From NCBI GenBank assembly GCA_032622095.1, contig CP136066.1, positions 102,695,319 to 102,759,318 of the forward strand: a DNA stretch of 64,000 bases, read 5' to 3'. A program made the translations under genes and the position numbers. Of the stretch, positions 11,401 through 23,400 are shown piece after piece; positions within the stretch are counted from its first letter, which is position 1; the number at the start of each line of letters is the position of its first letter. The notes under the pieces were generated by a model that saw nothing but the letters and a program-made list of their open reading frames with translations, did no database searches and had not been told where the DNA came from. Source of the stretch: Siphonodentalium dalli (Eukaryota > Mollusca > Scaphopoda > Gadilida > Siphonodentaliidae).

Positions 11401-14400
11401 GTTAATTTCTTTTGTCTCTGTTACTGCATTCTTGTAGCTTATAACTTGTGTTGACTTATCACATTGTCCATGAGAGATCATGTCACTAGTTTGATGCACA
11501 TCGATGGAGAAATTTCTGGAATCTACTCCCAAAGGTCGTACACTATTGTTGACTGGCTTCGTGATATTCTTTTGACCCTCTTGACCAAACTTATCAAAGT
11601 TTGTCGCATCTTTGTTGCAAGATGAGTCACTAGATGCATATGCATTTGAATAATCCTTTATATTGCAGACAAGACGATCAACTGAAATCCCGGATGACAG
11701 GTCACTTTCATAGCTGCTTGTCAAAGTCGGAGCCTTGTATTTTGCAACAGCCGACAGCACTGCTTCTTTGTCGCTCACAATTATATTAGTATCTTTTGAG
11801 ATACTTGAGATTTTGAAATCACCATTGACTTTACTTCCTGTTTGATCACTCAAACCTCCAGAACTTGATGCATGTTCTGAGCGTGAACCACGAGTAGTGC
11901 AATTCGCTCTCGTTTTTGAAGTATTTGCAGCTGTGCTTGATACCTTTCTTCCTTTTGCAATATTTGTCGTGTCTCTCACTCTGGAGTAACCTCTTTCTTT
12001 ACCTATTTTTGTTGCCCGTGCTTTCTCATTCTGACGTTTGGCCATAGAGTCCTCTATCCCATTGTCTTTAGATGAGGATTTTGTCTTTTTTGGATCAACT
12101 CCTTCAAACCTGACATAGTTCATGCTATCATCTCTTTGAATATCGCATTCTGATGTGGAGTTAGCCTTCTGTATTACACTTGGTTTCCCTGTAATTGGGG
12201 CAGGTCTTTCTTGCGAACCAGAACTACTGTAGCATAGATTGCTGGTAACAGTCTGTGGTGATTCGTCATTACTAGAGACCTTCTGATTATTTTCAACCTT
12301 TTGTTGCGTCCTGTTGTCATCATATGTCCTTATTTCTTTGACCCTCGCCTTCTGCCTCCGTTTTTCCAATTTCTTCTTCTCACATTCTTTAACTTGTCTA
12401 GCAGCAAGCTCTACTTCATTCATACTATTCGTCATCCTTTCCTTATTTTCTTTCGCAGTGGCATTCAATTTTCTTTTTTCCCTTTCAGAGTTTGACTCTC
12501 TTTGAATTGTGGATCCATCAGATTTCTTTGCAATATCCATCACTTTCACATCCTTATTACTGTGTGTAACCTCTGCCGTCATATCTGAGCTACTGGTGCT
12601 TTTTGAGACATTGTCTGACTTATAATTGTCCTTAGCATTCTTGTGGACGTCACTAGCAGCATCATTTTTGCTCACTGTTTTGTTCTTATCATTGTTTTTA
12701 TCAACACCATCTGAAGTGAGCACAATTATATCCTCATCTTCCAGATCAGCTACTTCGCTGTCAATCACAGTACTGCTGGAGCTAGTTACCCTGTTAACCT
12801 TTGCACCATAGTCAGCAGGTCTGCAGAACTTTTGTATCTTGGTCGTTGAATCACTGGCAACCTTCTGGGTGGTCACTGTAGTATCAGCAGTGCGAACATT
12901 TTTGTCAAAGCTGCGGGAACCATCAACGCTAATCGTTTTCTTGCTATAAGAAGTGATAGAATGAACAGGACTATGTGATTGCATAGCTGTAGTCTTCTTA
13001 TCATCAATGCTGTCAGACAAACTTGAACTTTCAGCCGAACTCTTATCGGAGTCATTGCTAGAATTGTTTGAATCTGACGAATCTCTATATCTGAACTTCT
13101 GGATCTTAGTTTCTGTAACCTTCAGAGTCGCTTCTGACATAGTAACTGCATCCTCTGTTTCCATTGTGCTAGTAATTACAGCGGGCACTTCTGATGATTC
13201 TCTCTCACTACTGGAAGTTTCAAGGTGTTCCTTTTGCTGTGTTGTTGTTACCACGGCACACAAATCTGCATCAGCCTTAGTGTCTGTAACCTTCGGAGTC
13301 GCTTCTGACATAGTAACTGCATCCTCTGTTTCCATTATGCTAGTAATTACAGCGGGTACTTCTGTTGACTCGCTCTCACCAGAGGAAGTGTTAAGGAGTT
13401 CCTGTGTTGGTGTTACCATGGTAACAGCACACAACTCTTCATCAGCAAATGATGTATTATCAGTTGTGCTTGTATCATCAGTAATAGACAGCAAAGTTTC
13501 TTTTTCAGCAGCTTTGTTGGTCTTCCGCCGCTCAGGTGTAGTGTCGCTAGCCACCTTCTGTTTCTCAGTTGAACCATTCTTGACATCAACTTTTTTATCA
13601 GTGGAAGTAGTATCCTTATTCTTTAACCCAACAATGTCTACTGCTTTGTCAGAACCTTGCTTTCGCACCGTTTTATAAGTAATAACTGATGAGGTTTTAT
13701 CAGCTGGGGCATCTGTAGTTTTATCCCTGCCATTAATATCATTACTAACATCTCTCCTGGCTCTTTCTCTAGAAGATTTACGGAATTTATTTAATTTTGC
13801 TGTTGTGTCACTTGCAGCCTTCAGCGTCTTGGTTGAATTGTCGTTAGCAATGTTGGCTTTTGTACATGTACCTCTGTCCTGAGCATCATTTCCTCTGTCT
13901 ACATGTTCTACAGATTTGCGGAATTTACGTAGTTTCGCTGTTGTGTCACTTGCAACCTTCAGAGTCTTAGGTGATATGTCATCAGCAATTTTTGGACCAG
14001 TATCCACAGAATCATTCTTGATGTCTTCTTTCACAACAGATTTGCGGAATTTATGTAATTTCGCAGTTGTGTCACTAGCAGCATTCCTGGTCTTAGATGA
14101 ATCATCTTCATCGATGTCGCCTTTAGTGCCAGCGTTAGCAGCATCATTCCCAATGTCTTCGTTCATAGATTTACGTAATTTACGTAATTTTGCTGTTGTG
14201 TCACTTGCAGCCTTTAGACTCTTGGTTGATTTCTCATCAGCAATATCGGCTTTTGAACCAGCTCTAGAAGCATCCTTTCCATCATCTTCATCTTTAACAG
14301 ATTTGCAAAATTTATTTATTTTCGCAGTTGTATCACTTGCAGCCTTCTGAGTCTTGGCTGATTCGTCATGAGCTTTAATTGATTCTGCGGCAATATTGCT

Positions 14401-17400
14401 GTCTTTGTCAGCAGCATCATTTCCATCTTCGTTCTTAGCAGATTTGCGGAATTTACGTAATTTCGCAGTTGTCTCGCTAGCAGCCTTTCGAGTACCATCG
14501 TTACTCATTTTGTCAGCAGCACCATTGCCCCCATCTTGATCTTTAATAGATTCCCGGATTTTACGTAGCTTTGCAGTTATTTCACTTGCAGACATCCATT
14601 TTTTTGTTGATTCATCCTCAGCTTTTGTGCGACAGGTTTCCTCAACTGTGTCATTCCCTTCATCTTCACCTTTATATAACTTCAAAGTTATGTTGCTGGC
14701 AGACCCTCGAATATTGGATATATTGTTATAGTTTTCAACCTGAACCTTGTCATCAATGTCCATGTTTTCCCAAGGTTGATAAACCTCTGATGTCTGTGGA
14801 TCTAAGTCATCATTTGAAGGCACTTTACCATCTGCACCAATCCCTGTCTTTATGTCATCAGGCTTACTGGCACCTTTCTTGTCTTTCTTTAACTTTTTCA
14901 TCCACAAGTTCACCTTTCTCTTTTTAGAATCGCCAAATAGTTTTCTTGCTATATTCTGTAACTTGTAGGACTTTTTTATAGAATTTGCAACCTTAGAGCT
15001 GGAGCCCATATCAACACTGCTTGCCTCAGCTGTCATATTTGTCGCAGATATCTTGTTGGGTACATCACCAGTACTTGGATATGTAGCAGCACCTGGAAAG
15101 GTAAACAACAAATAAGTCTCAATGAGTGTCTTGGACTGTGATTCCACAACCCCGAATCACAGGTACAACAATTTTACTTCAAACTTTATTCTGTGGTTGC
15201 AAAGTTATTAGCAGATATATTCAAGTGCCCAGTCCAATTTTTTTTTGAAAACTGTATTTTCTTTTAATATGGTACTAGTATACATAATCCAGTGTTGAAA
15301 AAAAACCCAGGTCAGGCACAACCTGGATTATATTCAATTAAAGTCAAACAAATCAACTGCACATTATATAGATAACAACACAGGTCCCTGGGGAAAATTA
15401 CTAAAATACCAATATTGACTATACCAGTGTTGTCTATATTGGTATTTTAGTAATTTTCCCCAGGGGCCTGTGAAAAACAACATCAGAAGTTTGCTCGATT
15501 GTTGAATAATTACTTCTTGATTCGGACGAAACTATCAGTGATTGTGTCATCATGTTAATGTCATTTGGAGACATAATTGTGCCATTATTAATAAAAAGAA
15601 GCTGGTTGCAAATAAATTTTATCTGGAGACTGTTCATTTGCTTCAATATTTATAAGAGTGTAATTTGGCTGTGCACTGACTTTCACGATCCCATAGTTTC
15701 CACAAAACAGGTAAATAGTGGATTTAGTACTGTCAAATTCAATTATAATTCTGTAATCAGTAAGCCCGGGGTCCCGTGAATTTTTCGACACAAAACTTCA
15801 GACTGGGCTTACCTTCGAGGACCCCCTCGTGCAAAATTTCAGTTTGCTTTCAAAGTGCTAATCTAAAGTTGTGTTTATATGAATCATGATGTATTTTATT
15901 TTATTTATAGGGAGCCTCACATATATAAGAAAATTCACTGGCTTACAAGATCAATGTAAATATTGTTAGGACAATGTATTCTCTTATATATTATAGGCAA
16001 GGCAAGGGAGACTTGCATATATAAAAGATGCAATGGCACATGTTTTTCGAAATATTTCAGGAAGCTCTATATATATAGCCATGAATGTGTTAAAGAGGAA
16101 ATAAAAAGGAATTGCTCTGTCTAAGTTGGATTCCCAGGAATTAAGAAAAACTTGTTCAGCAGTATATAGAATCTCATAATCATTTACATACACCTATAAT
16201 ACCTACCACTTTTTGGGACTTCAGTTTTGCTGCATTGCTGGACTGATGTAGCTCCCTCTGCAGCATCCAGCGCTACAACCACACCATCTTTGGTCGATAG
16301 CCCCGAATTAACTTCCTTTTGACTAGTGCTACCAGTATTGTTTGTGACTTTCTGGCCTATGTCAGTGTCACACACTGGTTCCTTGGCGTCAGGAGAAGAG
16401 GAAATACGATCAGTTTCTGCTTTTACATTAGTGTCACTGGCTGAACTAATAGCATTCTTTTTGTTTTTCTTCCCCTTTTCTTTTTTAGCACCAAAAAGCC
16501 TTCGTGCCATTTTCTGTAGTTTGGAGTTTTTAGATTTGATGACCTTCGAACTTGAGTCAGCCACAACACTGCTTGACTCGACTGCAACATTTGCAGCATT
16601 TGCAGTGGTGCCTAAAAGAAATAGATCAGTTTCTTAAGGGAAGGAAACAATTTTATAAAAAAACAACACTCTTTTGTTGGTAATTTTTGGCCTCACAGCC
16701 TTCTTCAGGCAGAGATATTATATGAACAGGTTACATATTGAAATTTATGAAAAGTCAGGTTTACGTTAATGGCCGATTAGAGGTAATAGGGCAGTAACAT
16801 AAACCTGACTTCATACATGTATCTACGAAATAATGAAATAATTTTACTTTGAACTTCAATACATAAATCATGCAACAAAATTCTCCCAAATTTTGATATG
16901 CCTTGTGGTAATTATTTGACATGTTTTGACTGAAAATTCTAATTTCAGGCGCTATAAGCTACAAATTGTCACATGTATGATGATTGTGATTACCAGAGTT
17001 CTCACTTATCGATTAACATAGGTAATATTTATCTATACACGTGAAAGCGATGTGATGGAGTCAGTTGGGGATCGTATGTAGCTAACAGTGGTGTTTGAAG
17101 ATAGAAGTGCTGAACCTGTCTATTGAATTGATTCATATTTTTAAACAGCAATTGTTTAGTTAGATTGTCTTGCTATTAAATGAAAATAAAGAATAAAATA
17201 TAATGTGACTACCCCTGGTACAAGATTACGGTAATGTTGTACAGATAATGGCAAGTGTGAACCCTTTCACAGTTGACAATGAGCATCAACAGTATATGCC
17301 TATATCGAAAAAAAAGAAGATCGTTACAATCAGGGACCAGCCTAGAGGTTTCAACTTGGGAGAAGTCACTTCTCCCTATTTGATTATTAGCGAGAAGTGG

Positions 17401-20400
17401 ACTGTTATCATGGAGAAGTCATAATGACTCAAAGTGCAACTTACACCCCGATATCATCAATCTATATCCAATCAGTATACAATACAATAGCCCATTTATA
17501 AAACTATTATAATGAGTACGGACATCATTATAATCGGAAAATACAGCTTAAATATACTCTTTTGAAATATGCATACTGGTATATGAGAGACAAGTCACTT
17601 CTCCCAAGGCCAAACATATGGAAAAGTGGCAGAATTTAGAGAGAAGATATCCCCCAAGTCTCCCTCTGGGGTGGACCCTGGTTAGTCACCCTCTATTGTG
17701 GACCCTGGTTAGTCGCCCTCTAGGCTGGACCCTGGTTAGTCAACCTCTAGGCTGGACCCTGGTTAGTCACCCTCTAGGCTGGACCCTGGTTAGTCACCCT
17801 CTAGGCCTGCCCCTGGTTAGTCACCCTTTATGGTGGTCCCTGGTTTATAGTCGCCCTCTAGGCAGGTCCCTGGTTAGTCACTCTCAATGCTGGTCCTAGC
17901 TAATCACCCTCTATTCTGGTCCCTGGTTAGTCACCCTCTATGCTGGTCCCTGGTTAGTCACCCTCTATTCTGGTCCCCGGTTAGTCACCCTCTATGCTGG
18001 TCCCTGGTTACAATTGATTTCCCAGAGAGCCATGAATAGGAACATCAATATAAACCAATCCAAAATGCCCCAAAAAATAATGAATTTAGTTTTTTTGTCA
18101 GCTTTGCCATTCCTCACAAAGATTTCATAAGTGAACTCTGTCATGTGTGATTTTCTTTTCGTTGATAATGCGAACTTTAAAATATGTAGATTCATGTGTG
18201 CGATTTCTCAGAAGAAATGACCTTTATGAAATGATTGCTTTTTGGAAGTTTCATATCCATGGATCAAGAACAATTTGTGTAACAAGCCTGAATTTAGTGT
18301 GTCTGACATTTACAGAATGAGGTCCACAGAGGGTTATGTGATCACAGTCGCCTCGATTATGAATTTTATCTTCTGCAAATTTAGGGCATTATAAACTCAA
18401 CAGAAGGGAACAAGTAACTAAAACAATGTTCATTCGAGACTATATATACTTCTCAGATGATGAGGCCTATAAAGCAGAACGGGGTGTCCCCAGAGGGTGA
18501 ACTTGATGATGCCAGCCTACTGTGGGATAGTGTCACTGAATTCACCCTCTGGGTACCTCATTCTACAAATGTCAGACACTAAATTCAGGCTCATTTTGTA
18601 AAAGTAAGCTGTCCAATAGTGTGATAATTATTGAATGTTGTACCTACCAGGTGTTACATCTTTATAATTCTTGCCAGCGTCAGGCTCGCCCATAGGGCTG
18701 GGTGAAATCATTGAGTCTGCACCCAGCACTACAACTTCACCCTCCTCGATTGACGAATCTTCATTGGCTGATTTCATATCCTCTTGGCTACTGATATTTT
18801 GAGCGACTTTCTGACCTTCTTCATTTCCATGTATTGCCTCTGGAGGCTCTGATGCTTCATTAGTGGTCATTGGAGCGTCACCATTTCCACCCATATCTTG
18901 TTCAGTGGTGGCTTCCGGAACAGAAATAACATTTTCAATTTCTGTTTTCAAGTCGCTGGCTGAACTTTTGCCACTCTTTTTCTTCACTCTCTTCTCTTTA
19001 TTCCTCTTTCCTTTTTTAGCAGCACTGAATAACCTTTGCTTCATTTTCTGGATCTTGGAATTTTTAGATTTGATACCCTTAGAATTGGAGCTGGTCCCGG
19101 CCTCAACGTTATCGTCTGTAGCATTTACAGCTTCATGCTCATTAGATGGCAGCTCTTTATCAGTTGAGTCCACCTTCTCTTGACTATTTGTATCGGTTAC
19201 GACTTTCTGATCAACTGCAGCCCCGCAAACAATATCCGGAGACTTTTTAATGTAGAAATTAGGAACAGAGGCAACATTATAACCATCTGTTATGCTAGGA
19301 TCACATGCTATACGGTTAGTACCCTGCTGTCCATGTTTCTTTTCTTTTTGGACTTTTGGACTTTTTGGAATTTTGATTTTCGTAGACCTATCTTTAGTCT
19401 TTGACATTTTCTTCATCTTGGCTCTAGTTTTTGAGAACAACCAGGAGTTCTTGACATTTTGACTAAAATTTGATAGGATACTCCCACTGATAGATGTCGG
19501 GAACTTGCGTCTTCGAATCTTAAAGCCAGATTTGTGAGGATTTATCTGATGTTTCATCAGTATCTGTTTCATCATCTTGTGGCTCATCGGCATGGCGACT
19601 GATTTACTAGGCTCTCCAGATTGCACATTAGGGGCAGACTCGTTATTGACTCCGGCACTGTTGTCCACATGAGTAGATGTCATGCCATTTGACTCATTTG
19701 TCACTTCAACCTTGCCTTCTCTGTACGATCGTATTTTGCTGATGGCATTACTTTTCGCTGGACTACTTTGTGTTGGAACCTGACATGTTTCAGCAGCATT
19801 GTGTCGTTCTGCCTTCTCAGGTTCGTCATCTGAATTATGTGTTGAATGCCAAGCTTGGTGAGTATCTACAACGAAAGGTCAAATGTCTGTCCAGAAACAG
19901 TCTTTTTGAACGGACATAGTTCATATGAAGCTCAAAAATTATAATCATATATATATGTAATTTGGTAGTAGGGACAATGTAGTTTGATAAATATATATGG
20001 TATATATGCATGCACTGTAAAACTGTAAAAAAAATATGGAATTCTTAAGAACATAGAAATTTTCAAGGTATTTGTCAATTTTTCGTGCAGAAGTGATACA
20101 AAATGCTCTTTATTCCTACCATATCAGGAATAGTCTAACAATGAACTCTCTTCTAATGTTTCATATTCTGCAGAGATGACGGGAGCCAATTTTTATAAAT
20201 TCAATGACTTGAATAAGTTTTGCTGTGGCATATAAAGTCCATATAAAAGTATTTAATATATTTATTATTGTTAACCATTTCTGGTGCAGCATTAAAGACC
20301 CTGTGCCAGTGCATTCTCTTATATATGCAAGTCTCCCATTGGGCGCCTCGCATATATAAGAGAATATATTGGCACAAGGACATTGGAGGGGTTAAAGCCA

Positions 20401-23400
20401 ATCAACTAGGGAGTATTGGAGAGGGTTTGGACTAAAGAACTTATAACTTCCGATCCCATCAAGCAACAGACTATAACATGCCATAGGGTGTGGTGGACAA
20501 TAATAATATCTAATCGTGTCTGAGTTATAATCTGTTGATAAACTCTGCATAACATCGAGTCTGAAGTGTTATCACCGTGGTCATGCTATAAATCCCTGCT
20601 GTGGGCAGTAAACCCTGGTGGTAGCATCAGTAGACTGCACATCGGGCTATAACAGTTAAGAGTTTTCCATACCAAGGCTAGTCTAATTAGTTAAAAGTAG
20701 TCAATTTGGAAGTTATGCCAACCATTGGTAGACTATATGATGGATAATGCCTATTTATACTGTGACAGGAGTTTAGAGGAAATTATTATATCAGTTCTGG
20801 AGAAAAACACAATCTTTGAGCAATATATATGATGTGTTTTGATACTAAAACAACGTGTTTTGATACAAAAACACCCAAATTCCTATCCAGTAACTCGAAT
20901 AAAGACATCTTTCCAAACATATGATATATCTATATCAATGGAATGTTGACAAGTTGTCCAAATTTATCACCGCACACTCATCTTGGAGCTGAAAACACAC
21001 AAAATTAAAACATGGAAGCTTATTCTCACAATTCATCGAGAATTTCGACACTTTATGGAGCTTTATTCATCAAACTGTTGACATTTGGTTAAAGCTTGGT
21101 TCATCAAGCACCTCGTGGATCCGGAGTTGTGTCCAAAGAAAAACAAAAAAATTTCCCTCAAAACAAACCTGCATGTAGTCTTCACTCGTGCCCACAACAG
21201 GATTTACTCAATATTTGCCCGCAGCGTGCATTATAGGATGACCAGCGTGGTTGTGCCCAAGTAGCAAGTAATATGCCTGAGTAGCACTTGAAATAATTAA
21301 TACAGACTCACTGACGACCAAGAATAATATAGATGGGGAATGTCACATGAACTTAGCTTAGAAATAGAACATAATTGGATAATATTCTCTTGCCCCTCAG
21401 ACATAGAATGTTAGTCTGTCAAACCTTGAAGTTCACCTGTCCTCAAAGCATGGTGCTGGACATATGCAGAATGAGGTCCCCATAGGATGAATTTTATGAC
21501 TCTGCCCCACACAGCAGGCTCTGGGGACCTCATTCTGTTTTGATCTTATATTCTCTGGAAAGTATGTTTGTTATCATATTAACTAGTTTTTAGAAACACC
21601 TCTAGAAATTTCTTTTTATATGCCCGTTTAAAAAAACGGTCATATTATGTAATAGGTATGTCTGTTCGTCTAGCCATCCCTCTGTTTACGTTTTTGGTTT
21701 CTGACCAATAACTTATTTTATCTGAACCAAATGCAAAGCTAAAAATACAGGCCAAGTTTGAATATGTGTTCCGTCATAACATTTTGGTTTCAGACCGATA
21801 ATAACTGTTTGGATTATTCATCTGAACCAATGCTGGTGTGTGTGTTTCCCAGCTAAAAATACAGGCCAAGTTTTAATATGGGTTCTGTTAATTATTTTCA
21901 CATCAGTTATGGCCTTTTTACCACCCCATTTTGGCATTGAAAAGTCTAATATTTAAAATGGCTGGTGGGGGTATTTTACCATGCCCTAGCAATGCTCTTG
22001 TTCTTTTTTATTTCAGTTTCTATATATCCTACAATTGGCAAATCAAGGCGCTCGGCTCAATGGGTGCACATCATCTTCATCTGGGAACTTAAATCTGTGT
22101 CTAGGGAGATGAGACCATGCTGAATGAGGCCCATAGGATGAGTTTGGTGATGTTAGTGCACCGTGCATCATTAATTTTACCCTCTGGGGACCTCAGCATG
22201 TCCAGCACTATATTTTGAAGCTTGATGTTCACTACTTTTGGATATTTGTCTGTAAATTTAGATTTCTAGACAGGCAAGTGGCATAATATTTCTTTACTTT
22301 TGAATGGTTAATTTTGATAGCATTGTGTCCATGATGAAGTTTACCTGTTTTCAACCTTTCTATACTAAATAGACTAAGTTGCACAATATTTTCTTGGGGA
22401 TTTTCTTGGTCGCTGAATATTGCCCAAAGAATTAAAATATTACCCACCGTTCCCCACCCCCTCCCCCACTGCTAAGAAAATATTATGATAATGTATGTAT
22501 TTATTCTATATGACCGTGTGTATATTTTTTTATTTACCTTTAGATATGGGTAGTTTCTTTTCACCAGTGATTTCATTCCCAGATTCATCCACACATGATT
22601 TGCTCTTCGCCTTCTTTTTCTCTGCAATTTTAGCAGAGATTTTTGACATTATTTGTTGTCTGGTATTTTCCATTGATTCTCCGTGGGTAGCTTCCTCTTT
22701 CTGATCAACAGCTGACATTTGGCTATGGGCTTCAATATCTGTTAGATCATCTGCATCAGTATGGAATGATTTCACATGCGTTTTGGCATCAGATGATACA
22801 ACTTTATCTCCCTTTTTTGGCTCATCACGAGGGAGGTCTTGAAGTTCCTCACTTATCGTGTTCTCATCTGATTCATGGAGAAGAGATCCTGCTTTCTGTT
22901 TCTTCACAACATCAACATTGCCAGCTTCTTTGTGTTCCTTCAACTTTTCACTTAAACACTCTTCAGTTGTCTTCACTGGTAAAATTGTTTGTGGCTTCTT
23001 CGACGGTCTGTCATGAGGGATAGCAAACTGATTATCGCTGATCGTATCGTCAGAGTCTGGCATGAAAACAGGAAACTTTACAGGTTTCTCCATCAGATTC
23101 TTCTTATCGTCGCTACCAAACAGAATTGAGCTGCCGTCTCCAAAACTATGAAAGTCGCTGTGGCTGTCTGTATCAAAACCACCCAACAAGCTATCAAGAC
23201 CTCTTTCTTCTACAGGATTCCCAATGTCCCGAGCGTTCTTATTGTTTTTAGAACCCTTCTTTGTCTTTTTTCCTTTGTCCCCATCAAGCTCGTCCAATAA
23301 ACTGTCTAGATCTCTATCTTCTAGCAGTTTCTCATTTCTCTCATTTTGCTTTCTGCTTTTCGATGAACTCTTTTTTGCATTTGTCGCTTTGTCTGCCCCG

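Larger units (their letters stand above)
19866..22537. other. Intron 8 (between exons 8 and 9)
   Basis: It holds MITE B copy 4, family D copies 2 and 3, and at about 21620-22015 an element with 'tttggtttctgacc' and 'aaatacaggccaagttt' repeated twice, similar to internal repeats of the elements at 26.7-28.4 kb. No exon-like frame was found. Confidence 0.55.

Noticed and set aside
13007-13678. 223-codon plus-strand open frame rich in Ser/Val
   Set aside because: It is the antisense shadow of the repetitive coding exon 11; the sense frame explains the codon pattern and splice borders.
15093-15147. ATG-started N terminus (MESQSKTLIETYLLFTFP) of the long minus-strand frame
   Set aside because: A CTTTCCAG acceptor at 15093 in the correct phase, and continuity with exon 10, show this is intron read-through.
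17618-17899. 93-codon frame of LGWTLVSHP repeats
   Set aside because: It is the 30-bp minisatellite read in frame (period divisible by three).
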